A stretch of 64,000 nt of DNA from Enhygromyxa salina (GTDB taxonomy: Bacteria; Myxococcota_A; Polyangia; Nannocystales; Nannocystaceae): contig NZ_PVNL01000135.1 in NCBI RefSeq assembly GCF_002994635.1, positions 186,001 through 250,000 of the forward strand. Direction: 5' to 3'. The translations under genes and the position numbers were made by a program. The notes under the pieces are model-generated. The model saw nothing but the letters and a program-made list of their open reading frames with translations. It was not told the DNA's origin and did no database searches. Of the stretch, positions 16,457 through 25,665 are shown in pieces. Within the stretch, counting starts at the first letter, position 1, and each line of letters begins with the position of its first letter.

Positions 16457-18910
16457 ATGTTGGTCTCGATCCTCTGGTTGGGGTTGGCCGGGCCACCGGC
16501 TGAGCCACCAACCCCAGACGATGACGTGCAGACCGAGCGCGAGCGAGGCGAGTTCGCGCCCGTCGAGATCACCGCGCCGCCCGAGCGCGAGCGCGAGCCC
16601 GAGCCCGAACCCGAGCCCAAGCCCGAGCCCGAGCCCGAGCCCGAGCCACCGCTCGAGCAGGTCCCGGTCGACGACGACATCCCGCTCGACGAGGATCTCG
16701 AGGAGGACCTCGAGAGTGACGAGGACGTGCGCGAGATCATCGTCGACGCCAGCGCGCTCGGGAACGCCAACGCGCTCGACGTGTTCAACCACGCTGGCGG
16801 TCGCGTCGTCGTCGACAAGCAAGAGATGGTCGAGCGTGGCGCGACCAACGTCGGTGAGGCGCTGGACCGCAAGCCGGGCGTACGCACGGTCGAGGGCAAC
16901 TCGGGCCTCGGCAGCCAGGACACCAAGCTGCAGGTGGCGGTGCGCGGGGTCAACCCGCGCCTGAGCGCGCGCGCGACCGTGCTGCTCGACGAGATCCCGA
17001 TCGCCCCGGCGCCCTACGGTCAGCCGCAGCTGAGCCTGTTCCCGATCTCGCTGTTCTCGATCGCCGATATCGACGTGGTCCGCGGCGGCGCCACGGCTCG
17101 CTACGGGCCGCAGACCTCGGGCGGCGTGTTCAACCTGATCTCCAACCCGATCCCCGAGCACCCGCGCATCGCCGTGTTCACGCAGGGTGACTCGAACCGC
17201 GACTTCTCGCTGGGCGGCGCGTACGGGGCCACGCACGGCCGGTTTGGCATGTACCTCGAGTACGCGCCCCGGGTCGGTCGGAGCTGGCGCGAGCACAGCG
17301 ACAAGCTCGTCCACGGCGGGCTCGCCAAGTTTGCCTGGCAGTTCAACCCCAAGGTCCGGCTCGAGTCGATCAGCCACGGCTACTTCGAAGACAGCGAGCT
17401 CCCCGGCGGGCTGTCGCGCGCGGCCTACAACGAAGACCCGTTTCAGAGCCGCCGACCCTTCGACGAATTCCGGGGCATGCGGTTTGGGACCGCGCTCAAG
17501 CTGAGCGCGCAGCTCGGCGAGCGACAGGACCTCAAGATCTCGACCTGGTACAACCGCAGCTACCGCAGCACCACGATCGCCAACACGCCCGGCGACACCC
17601 GCTCGCTCATTGAAGAGATCGTGATTCGCCCGCGCACCTATGATGTGATGGGCATCGAGCCGCGCTGGACCATGCGGTTCGACGCGGACAAGCACGACTT
17701 CTCCCATCAGCTCTCGATTGGCGCCCGCGCAGCCTACGAGATCGCCTCGATGCAGACCTTCACGGCCAGGCCCGACGACTCGCTGCTGGTCGACGACAAC
17801 GACACGTGCCGCTTGAACGCCGACGGGCAGCTCGCCGCTGGCGACAAGTGCACGAGCGACGACGACGCGCGCACGGGCGCGTACGCAGGCTATGTGAATG
17901 AGAAGCTGATCTTCCTGGGTGGCGATCTGGCGATCGACGTCGGCGTGCGCCTGGAATTCATCAGGCTCTCACGGCGCGCCAACCTCGAGGAGTTTGTCGT
18001 CGATCGCAGGTATTGGGCGCCGCTCCCGGCCGCCTCGGTGTGGTACGCGCCGATCGACGAGTTTGCGCTGTTTGCCGCGTACGGGCGCTCGTTCGGGCCA
18101 CCGCAGTATCTTCAGGTGATCGTCGTGGGTGTCGACGATCAGCTGGTGCCCGAGACCTCCAACAGCGTGGAGCTGGGTGTCAAGGCGCTCGAGCTCGGCG
18201 GCGTGTATGGCGAAGTGACCGGGTGGTACAAGGAATTCACCAATTTCATCGACGTCGGCGAAGAGAGCTTTGACAATATCCGCAAGATCCACATCTGGGG
18301 GATCGAGAGCGAGCTTTCTTGGTATCCCGGCGAGGTTTGGGACAGCCTCGACGACATCGAGTATTATGTTGGGTACGGCTGGACTGACAGCTACGTGCTG
18401 GGATTGACCTACACTGGCAACAAGATGCCGTGGTACCCCGAGCACGAGCTGTGGGCCGGGGCCAGCTACGGGTTCGACTTTGGCCTCAAGTTTGGTGCCG
18501 ACCTCAGCTACTACGGCAAGCAATACACCGACTATGAGAATCGTGAGCAAGAGGACCAAGACACCGCCGCCTACGGTCCGATCCCGGATTATGCAACGAT
18601 CAACGTGTGGGCGAGCATGCAGACGCCCCTGGCGACCAGCTGGCAGCTGGAATTCACCACGGGGATCAAGAATATCGGCGACGCCCGCTACTTCTCGCGC
18701 ACCGACGATCGCAACGCTGGGATCCTGGTCGGGCGGCCGCGAACCTTCTATTTCAACGTTGGCTTTGCCCATGATTTCTTGCCCAAGCACATGCGCGCGA
18801 ATCGACGCAAGCGCGCGGCCGACAAGCGCGCAGCTGGCCGAAGTGGGCATGGCAATCAGCAATACAGCGTTCTCGACGGGAGCCAGGGACGCCCGTCATG
18901 GCGGCTTTGA
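16457..18910 (+). CDS. TonB-dependent receptor, siderophore/FecA type
   Basis: An 817-residue outer-membrane receptor. Short signal peptide (MLVSILWLGLAGPPA), then an unusual Glu/Pro-repeat and acidic segment (residues ~20-95), then the plug domain (about 100-240: VVVDKQEMVERGATNVGEAL, VAVRGVNPRLSARATVLLDE, DIDVVRGGATARYGPQTSGG) and a 22-strand barrel pattern to FYFNVGFAHDF. That aromatic end normally closes such receptors; here about 45 polar, Lys/Arg-rich residues follow, which is odd. Plug features resemble FecA/iron-citrate and other ferric siderophore receptors. It follows the lipoprotein gene by six bases and shares the Fur-like promoter region. TonB/ExbBD are not in the window. Confidence 0.9.
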   Translation: MLVSILWLGLAGPPAEPPTPDDDVQTERERGEFAPVEITAPPEREREPEPEPEPKPEPEPEPEPPLEQVPVDDDIPLDEDLEEDLESDEDVREIIVDASALGNANALDVFNHAGGRVVVDKQEMVERGATNVGEALDRKPGVRTVEGNSGLGSQDTKLQVAVRGVNPRLSARATVLLDEIPIAPAPYGQPQLSLFPISLFSIADIDVVRGGATARYGPQTSGGVFNLISNPIPEHPRIAVFTQGDSNRDFSLGGAYGATHGRFGMYLEYAPRVGRSWREHSDKLVHGGLAKFAWQFNPKVRLESISHGYFEDSELPGGLSRAAYNEDPFQSRRPFDEFRGMRFGTALKLSAQLGERQDLKISTWYNRSYRSTTIANTPGDTRSLIEEIVIRPRTYDVMGIEPRWTMRFDADKHDFSHQLSIGARAAYEIASMQTFTARPDDSLLVDDNDTCRLNADGQLAAGDKCTSDDDARTGAYAGYVNEKLIFLGGDLAIDVGVRLEFIRLSRRANLEEFVVDRRYWAPLPAASVWYAPIDEFALFAAYGRSFGPPQYLQVIVVGVDDQLVPETSNSVELGVKALELGGVYGEVTGWYKEFTNFIDVGEESFDNIRKIHIWGIESELSWYPGEVWDSLDDIEYYVGYGWTDSYVLGLTYTGNKMPWYPEHELWAGASYGFDFGLKFGADLSYYGKQYTDYENREQEDQDTAAYGPIPDYATINVWASMQTPLATSWQLEFTTGIKNIGDARYFSRTDDRNAGILVGRPRTFYFNVGFAHDFLPKHMRANRRKRAADKRAAGRSGHGNQQYSVLDGSQGRPSWRL
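16595..16650 (+). repeat. Glu-Pro (GAGCCC)n tract in TonB receptor
   Basis: Nearly uninterrupted GAGCCC hexamers (with AAGCCC and GAACCC variants) encoding (EP)n between signal peptide and plug. Unit length of six keeps frame if copy number changes. Confidence 0.8.
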
Positions 18911-18968
18911 GCTGTCGGAGCACCCGGGATTCACGCAGGTCGCAATGAGATACGCTGTCGCTCGAAAG

Positions 18969-19922
18969 ATGAGCGACGACAGGTTAGCGCAGATAGCGGC
19001 TTTCATCGGCGAGCTCGCCGAGGGCCGACAGGGCGAAGCACTGGCACTCACTGGCGATGATGACCTCGCCAAGATCGCCGCCGACCTCAACCGGATCGCC
19101 CAGTCCCGCTCGACCCACGCGCCCCGGTATGGCGGTCCGGCGGACACCGCGTTGTTCTCGCGTGGTCCAGTCGTGGTGTTTCGCTGGCGCAATGAGGCGG
19201 GCTGGCCGGTCGAGTTCGTGTCGGCCAACGTCGAGGCGCTGACTGGCCATCCGGCAGTGGAATTTGCGAGCGGGCGGTTGCCCTACGCCAGCCTCATCCT
19301 CGCGCAAGACGTCGGGCGGGTCGGCCAGGAGGTCGCCGACAACAGCGTCAGCGCCGATTGGTTCGAGCACCTTCCCTATCGGATCCGCCGCGCCGATGGA
19401 GAGATCTTGTGGGTCTACGACTACACAGTCGTGCTCCGCGATGACGAGGGCGCGGCGACCCACTTTTATGGCTACATCATGGATATCACCCAGCGGGTCG
19501 CGACTGATGAGCTCATCAAGCATCAGCTCGAGCTAATCGACAACTTGGGCGCGCCGATTTTGCAGGTCTGGGACGGGGTGCTCGCGGTCACGCTCGTCGG
19601 GCTGCTCAATGACACGCGGGCGACAAAAATGACCGAGGCCCTGCTGGCCCGGGTCGGCAATGATCATGCACACGCCGCGATCCTCGACCTCACTGGTGTC
19701 GAGGACATCGACTCGACCACGGCCTATCACCTCGGCAAGCTCGTCCGCGCGGTCAGGCTGTTGGGCTGTGAGTGCGTGCTGTCGGGGGTGTCGCCTGCGG
19801 TGGCCATGATCCTGGTCCGTCTCGACGTCGATTTTGACAGCCTGCGCATCTTTCGAACCTTCGCGGCCGCGCTTCCTGCAGTGGTCGGCCGTCGGGCTTC
19901 GAGTAGTATGAGGCGTGACTGA
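18969..19922 (+). CDS. PAS-STAS regulatory protein (RsbR-like)
   Basis: A 317-residue cytosolic protein. A PAS fold spans about residues 55-180 (PVVFRWRNEAGWPVEFVSAN, then WFEHLPYRIRRADGEILWVY, ending in HFYGYIMDITQRV, the PAC segment). A STAS domain follows (about 195-305): APILQVWDGVLAVTLVGLLN, then HAAILDLTGVEDIDSTTAYH, the loop where partner kinases phosphorylate RsbR/RsbS-type STAS at Ser/Thr; DSTT is present. This arrangement is that of RsbR-like stressosome sensors. ATG 18969 is taken; one at 18945 is possible. The last eight bases overlap the next gene, suggesting coupling. No RsbS/RsbT homologue is nearby. Confidence 0.85.
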   Translation: MSDDRLAQIAAFIGELAEGRQGEALALTGDDDLAKIAADLNRIAQSRSTHAPRYGGPADTALFSRGPVVVFRWRNEAGWPVEFVSANVEALTGHPAVEFASGRLPYASLILAQDVGRVGQEVADNSVSADWFEHLPYRIRRADGEILWVYDYTVVLRDDEGAATHFYGYIMDITQRVATDELIKHQLELIDNLGAPILQVWDGVLAVTLVGLLNDTRATKMTEALLARVGNDHAHAAILDLTGVEDIDSTTAYHLGKLVRAVRLLGCECVLSGVSPAVAMILVRLDVDFDSLRIFRTFAAALPAVVGRRASSSMRRD

Positions 19923-21276
19923 TCGCCGCCGCGCGCTGATTCTACTGGGTGTGACGGCGACGATCGCCTGTCTCACTGGGTGCCGGGAGACCTCCAGCAA
20001 TGTGCATGTCACCCCGGCGCAGCCCCAGCCGGGCGCCGTGCCCGAGCGCCCGGCGGTCGTGGCCCGGACCGGGGCCCCCGCATGTGAAGCCAGCGTGGGC
20101 CCAGGACGCGAGGTGCTCGTCGCCGGCAGGTCGACCGGGCTGATCGCCGAGTTCGACGACGAGGTCCGCCTGCGCAGCTACCCGTGGAGCGACGATCAAA
20201 TTTTGCTCGCGGTCGGGCGGGCGCATCCGTGGCGCAATTGGATTCACTCTGACGAGCAACACACGCTGTGGCAAATCCCCTGTGACAACCCGAGCGCGAA
20301 GGTGGTCGCGCTGCACGTCGATGGGGCCGAGTTTTCGTGGGCCGCGCCGACCCCCGACGGGCGCGGGCTGTACTTCAGCTACAGCCCCGGGAGCGTGCAA
20401 TTTTTCGACTACGCCACCAACACCTGGGGCCCCGTCGTCGAGCCCGCGCAGATCTCCGAGTGCTGGATGGCCGAGGCCCCAGTCACCGCTGACGACTACA
20501 TCACTGGTTGGGCCGGCGTCGGTCAGCTCGCGGTGGTGACCGGTGGCCCGTGTGGGTTCGAGGCCGAGTGGCTGGGCGGGGCCGAGGTCATCGAGCTACC
20601 GAGCGCGGGCGCAGCTGGAGCCGCCCAGCGCCGCCCGGCCGTGCACGTCAGCAGCATCGCCGCCGATCCCAGCGGGCGACTGTGGGTGTCCAGCGGTGGC
20701 CTGTGCACGAAGGCACAGACCATGAAGTCGCGGGGCGCGGCTGGGGTGTGGCGCTCGACCGACGACGGCGCGCGCTGGGATCTCGTCGAGATCCCGGAGC
20801 TCGATGGTGCTGGGGTCGACGCCGTGTGGGCGGCCGCGAGCGCGCCCGAACGGTTGCTGCTGCGCTCGGAGTGCTGCTACGTCGAGGCCGCCGACTTTTG
20901 CTCGGGCGGCAAGCTGCTGCGGAGCGAGGATGGTGGCGCCAGCTGGGCTCGGGTCTCGCCCGGCGTGAACGGCTCGCCGCCAGGTGACCCGCACTTCTAC
21001 GGCCCGGTCGAGGCGCTGCGCGTCGGGCCCGAGCTGCTCGAGCTCGACGCGCTCGTGAACACGGTAGAGGGTGCGCTACGCGTGCGCAGCATCGACGGTG
21101 GCCAGCGCTGGGCGCCGCTCGACCCCAATCACGCGATCGCGCCGACCCCCGCCGCCCGCCAGCTCGAGCTCGGCGGCTGGACCTTCACGATCGAGCCTGA
21201 CGGCCTGGCGCGTCGCAGGCTCAGCGAGCCGGCCGAGCTGGTGTTGCGCCCGAGGGTCATCAACCTCGGTCGCTGA
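19915..21276 (+). CDS. Lipoprotein with BNR/sialidase-like repeats
   Basis: A 453-residue secreted protein from a GTG start overlapping the PAS-STAS gene by eight bases. Lipobox LTGC (Cys about residue 23). The body contains Asp-box-like BNR motifs: GVWRSTDDGARWDLVEI (about 277-293), LLRSEDGGASWARVSP (about 337) and VRSIDGGQRWAPLDP (about 392). These S-x-D-x-G-x-x-W boxes mark beta-propeller folds of sialidase/BNR type but do not by themselves indicate glycosidase activity; no catalytic Arg triad is visible. Paired CC (SECCY) and other Cys may make disulfides. Location: outer membrane or periplasm (inference). Confidence 0.82.
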   Translation: MTDRRRALILLGVTATIACLTGCRETSSNVHVTPAQPQPGAVPERPAVVARTGAPACEASVGPGREVLVAGRSTGLIAEFDDEVRLRSYPWSDDQILLAVGRAHPWRNWIHSDEQHTLWQIPCDNPSAKVVALHVDGAEFSWAAPTPDGRGLYFSYSPGSVQFFDYATNTWGPVVEPAQISECWMAEAPVTADDYITGWAGVGQLAVVTGGPCGFEAEWLGGAEVIELPSAGAAGAAQRRPAVHVSSIAADPSGRLWVSSGGLCTKAQTMKSRGAAGVWRSTDDGARWDLVEIPELDGAGVDAVWAAASAPERLLLRSECCYVEAADFCSGGKLLRSEDGGASWARVSPGVNGSPPGDPHFYGPVEALRVGPELLELDALVNTVEGALRVRSIDGGQRWAPLDPNHAIAPTPAARQLELGGWTFTIEPDGLARRRLSEPAELVLRPRVINLGR

Positions 21277-21634
21277 CCCGGCTTGTTTCCCAACCGAAAC
21301 CGGAGGGCTCCGCCGGGAGCATTGACCGACGGCGACGACGATCCGGTGGATCAATCCTCACGAGTTACTCCATGTTCGAGTTGCCCCAGGTTGGGATGCA
21401 TACCTAACGATTCGTGGAGCCGCGATCGTATGCGCACATTCGCTCTGGCGTGATCTGTCCGCGAACGACGATGCGATCGAATTCACCGAACTTTGAGGCC
21501 AGACGACCCAGTGCCGAAGATTGTCACCCGTGACCAACCACGGCGCAATGGCCATACCCAACGCCCGGGTATCCACTCATGACTCACGAAAGTGCACATA
21601 GACAGCGGCGTGGGGAACAGAAATCATCGTGAGC
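21277..21634. other. Intergenic region with a gene remnant
   Basis: 358 bases, less GC-rich than its surroundings. Contains the coding-like fragment listed at 21326-21496. Nothing else is recognised; the promoter of the fibrinogen-like lipoprotein gene must lie in its right half. Confidence 0.4.
21326..21496 (+). pseudogene. C-terminal gene fragment, family unknown
   Basis: A 56-codon open stretch ending in TGA at 21494-21496 with no usable start codon. The peptide (for example LLHVRVAPGWDAYLTIRGAA, then IVCAHSLWRDLSANDD) is protein-like and its codons differ from the neighbours. It is best explained as the 3' end of a lost gene. Confidence 0.3.
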
Positions 21635-22753
<1,119 letters not shown>

Positions 22754-22799
22754 GGTGGTTTGACTCGGGCTCGAGCTGGGCTCGAGCTGAGAACGACGG

Positions 22800-22825
22800 G
22801 CCCCGACAGCGGAAGCTGCCGGGGC
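22800..22825. terminator. Hairpin between convergent genes
   Basis: GCCCCG-A-CAGC / GCTG-C-CGGGGC stem (one mismatch) with GGAA tetraloop between the convergent lipoprotein genes. No T tract on either strand; probably a bidirectional terminator or RNA 3'-end structure. Confidence 0.5.
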
Positions 22826-22863
22826 TCTCGGCGTCTCGCGGTGCGCGGATCACTTTGAACGCG

Positions 22864-23241
22864 CTACTCCTGCTCGCAGCAGCACTTGACCGCGCTGCTG
22901 AACTGCCACTCGATTGGCTCGTTGCATTCGCGTTCGCGCTCAGGCCCCTTGATCTCGGGATTCTGACACCACGACAAAGACGCAAAGAGCGCATAGGTAT
23001 TGCCGCCGCATCCGCCGGCAACACACACGCTCCCTTGCGCAGCACATGCCTCGTCGCAGGTCGAGACTTCACTCTGCACCGCGCATTCGAGATAGGTTGG
23101 GGTGCAAACGCCGGCGTTGCATTCGCCGACGCCAGGATAGTTTGCGCCGGCGGGCTGACACATGCCGTCGCAGTTAGAGTCGAGAGGCCGTGAGCCGCAC
23201 CCGGCGAGCAGCGTCAGCACGAACAGCACTCGAGGTCGCAT
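22864..23241 (-). CDS. Small Cys-rich lipoprotein coupled to metalloprotease
   Basis: A 125-residue lipoprotein. Starting at the ATG (23241) that overlaps the metalloprotease stop as TGATG, the signal peptide is MRPRVLFVLTLLAGC with lipobox LAGC. About fourteen further Cys are scattered through the mature part (CDGMCQPAG, CNAGVC, CDEACAAQGSVC, CCCEQE), so it should be disulfide-locked. No family recognised. The one-base overlap indicates translational coupling with the secreted protease, suggesting a partner, inhibitor or substrate-recognition subunit (inference). A longer frame upstream to 23337 lies inside the protease gene and is rejected. Confidence 0.75.
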   Translation of the reverse strand: MRPRVLFVLTLLAGCGSRPLDSNCDGMCQPAGANYPGVGECNAGVCTPTYLECAVQSEVSTCDEACAAQGSVCVAGGCGGNTYALFASLSWCQNPEIKGPERERECNEPIEWQFSSAVKCCCEQE

Positions 23242-25559
23242 CAGTACGATCCTCCGAAACCCACCGGGTAGGCGCCAGCCGGTATGGTGACCGATGGCTC
23301 GCAAGCGAAGTCGACGTCGTTGGGCAGACATCGCCACAGCGGACTGTGGAGGCTGGGATCATCCGGCTTGTACCACAGAATGTCGGAGCAGCCGTCGTCG
23401 TCGAAGTCGGCGATGTAGGGGCTGTAATCTCGATTGGTGGACAGGACACGGGACGTGTAGGTCTCGTTCTCGGCAAAGTACCAGAGTTTTGATGTCACGT
23501 GCACCATCTCCGCGAAGGGAGCAAACCAGAGGAGATCGTCGATCCCGTTGCCGTCAAAATCACCGACAAATGGGCGGTAGTCATGAACGACCTGTGCACT
23601 CGCTGCGGCGAACGATATTGTGCCCTCGTCGCTCTGCGACCACCACATGATGTCCGCCCCTGCACCAGCCGAATACCAGAATATATCAGACCTCGCATCT
23701 CCGTTGAAGTCACCAACCAGCGGTGTGTACTCAGCGCCGTCGTCGAGACCCAGAGTTCCAGCGTCGAACGGGCTATTTGCAACAAAAGTGTAGACCTGCT
23801 GACTGTCCCACTGCCAGGCCGAGATCTGGTTCTTCTGCGGATCATACCAAATGATGTCGTTCCGCCCGCCCGCAAACCCGCGGAACCGCCCCGCGAGCGG
23901 GTACGCATACCCGCCAAAGTTCATCGGGTACGTGACCACGTCGCCATCCTCGAGCACGAGCAGTGCGTCCTCCTCGGGCCCAGGTCGGTACAACAGGATC
24001 TGATCTGCGTTCCCACTCTCAAAGCTGCCGACGACCGGCACCGAGAACCAATCCAGATCCAGGTTCACCGCGTCGACCCCCGCGCCGTCGTTGAGCAGCA
24101 ACGAGTCCGCCAGCACTGACCCCGGCCCGTGAAACAGTATGTCGAGATCGAACACCCCGCCGCTCAGCAGCGCTGGGCTCGGCCGCACCCTACCCTCACT
24201 GTCGAACGCCCCCATGCACGGAGGCGCGCTCCCGTCCGCACACAGCTCCTCCACCGCGAACTGGATCGGCTGCCCTGGCGCCCCGGTCGACGACCAGCGC
24301 TGCATCCGGGCGCTGCGGCTGGTCTGCCACAGGATCCCCGTCTGCCCGAGCCCATCATACGCATAGTCATCGACCTGACTCACCAGGCCCATCATCGACG
24401 CACGCCGCCGACCCCACGTGTATTGATAGTACGCGCCCAGTCGATCCCAAGCCGAGAGCCACGGCACGTTGGGGTTGACCCCCGCACAGAAGTCGTTGGC
24501 CATCACCGAGCTCCTGTCGGGTGGGGTCAGGCCCCGCCAGGGGATCTCGCCGAGGCCGTTGCAGCCGCTGTCGGGGTCCTGCTCCTCAGGCCAGCGCAGG
24601 TGCTCGTGGGTGAAGCCCAGCACGTGGCCCAGCTCGTGCAGCGCGTTGATGCGGGCCTCGTTCTCGTTGTCGAAGAAGCGCTGCAGTCCAAACACGATCT
24701 CGGCGTCCCCGTCGATGTTGGCCGGATCTTCAAACTCGTACTGAGGGAGCGCCTCGATTAAGACCCGACCCCCGCAAGCCCCCGTACACTCTGGTCCGGT
24801 GCGCACACGAAAGTGTATGCCATTCTCGCCGGGCTGACATTGACCGGAAGCCTGCGCCTCCGGGCTGTCATACTGCGCCAGGTGAACGAAGTTGACGTCG
24901 CCGGCCCGCTCCCACGCCCGCGTGGCCCACTCCATCGTCTCGATCAGCAGCGCGACGTGTTCGGCGTGAAGCTCTTCGTTGGCGGACAATGACGGCAGAA
25001 CCCAGCCGACGCACCACGTGAGCGTGAGCTTGCGGCCCGAGCTCCACGCGGCGTCGAAGCCCCCTTCATCGTAGGCGGCCGCGGTTGGGACGGGCGGTTG
25101 GGCGCCTTTGCTCGCCTGCTCGTGCAGTCTGTCGTAGAGCGCGTGCAGGTCGGCGTCTGTCATGGCCTGGTCGCCTTCGACAAACCAGTAGTTGCCGACG
25201 CGTTCGGCGTACCTCGCGGCGAACTCTTCGAAGGTCATCTGACCGAACGCTGCGTTGATCGGTGTAGGCACGACGGGGTCGGGCTGCCTGGCTGGACCCG
25301 TAAACTCGATCCGACTTTGATGGTTGGCCAACGAGCCGCCGAACGCCTCGGGTCCATTCAGCTCCTGCGGGACAGGGGCGCCGTCAATCGCGTACCAGTT
25401 CTCGTCACAGTCGTCGCCACCCGGCAGCGGCGGGCCCGAGTCCCCACCATCGGTGCCGCCAGACTCCCCCAACGGCGGAATGACCTCGTCTTGGGAACAG
25501 GCCATGAGCGTGAGCACTGCCAATAGAACGATGGGTCCAAAATGTCCTGCGTGTTTCAT
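23241..25559 (-). CDS. Secreted zinc metalloprotease with VCBS/FG-GAP repeats
   Basis: A 772-residue lipoprotein. ATG 25559 follows GAGG by five bases and begins a signal peptide with lipobox LMAC. Catalytic region: NALHELGHVLGFTHEH with HELGH at residues 308-312 and a third His four residues beyond, the HExxHxxGxxH zinc motif of metzincins; a downstream Met (SVMANDF) may be the Met-turn. This fits astacin/M12-like or similar bacterial proteases (compare MEP1-type). The C-terminal half has several FG-GAP/VCBS blades with DGNGIDDLLWF, DFNGDARSDIFWY and DFDDDGCSDILWY, predicted to form a calcium-binding propeller. Extracellular digestion of proteins is likely. Its stop is coupled to the Cys-rich lipoprotein. 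Confidence 0.88.
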   Translation of the reverse strand: MKHAGHFGPIVLLAVLTLMACSQDEVIPPLGESGGTDGGDSGPPLPGGDDCDENWYAIDGAPVPQELNGPEAFGGSLANHQSRIEFTGPARQPDPVVPTPINAAFGQMTFEEFAARYAERVGNYWFVEGDQAMTDADLHALYDRLHEQASKGAQPPVPTAAAYDEGGFDAAWSSGRKLTLTWCVGWVLPSLSANEELHAEHVALLIETMEWATRAWERAGDVNFVHLAQYDSPEAQASGQCQPGENGIHFRVRTGPECTGACGGRVLIEALPQYEFEDPANIDGDAEIVFGLQRFFDNENEARINALHELGHVLGFTHEHLRWPEEQDPDSGCNGLGEIPWRGLTPPDRSSVMANDFCAGVNPNVPWLSAWDRLGAYYQYTWGRRRASMMGLVSQVDDYAYDGLGQTGILWQTSRSARMQRWSSTGAPGQPIQFAVEELCADGSAPPCMGAFDSEGRVRPSPALLSGGVFDLDILFHGPGSVLADSLLLNDGAGVDAVNLDLDWFSVPVVGSFESGNADQILLYRPGPEEDALLVLEDGDVVTYPMNFGGYAYPLAGRFRGFAGGRNDIIWYDPQKNQISAWQWDSQQVYTFVANSPFDAGTLGLDDGAEYTPLVGDFNGDARSDIFWYSAGAGADIMWWSQSDEGTISFAAASAQVVHDYRPFVGDFDGNGIDDLLWFAPFAEMVHVTSKLWYFAENETYTSRVLSTNRDYSPYIADFDDDGCSDILWYKPDDPSLHSPLWRCLPNDVDFACEPSVTIPAGAYPVGFGGSY

Positions 25560-25665
25560 GCATGCCTCGCCTAGCGGGAATATGCCGCAGACATGCACAA
25601 CGGCGACTACTCAGCATACTCTGAACGCCTGTCGGCGATCATCGTATGACTACAAAGTCGGGGGT

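Noticed and set aside
15293..17707. 804-codon open frame antisense to the lipoprotein and TonB receptor genes
   Set aside because: The opposite strand has clear plug and barrel motifs across the whole stretch; the antisense frame shows only low-complexity Ala/Arg/Val.
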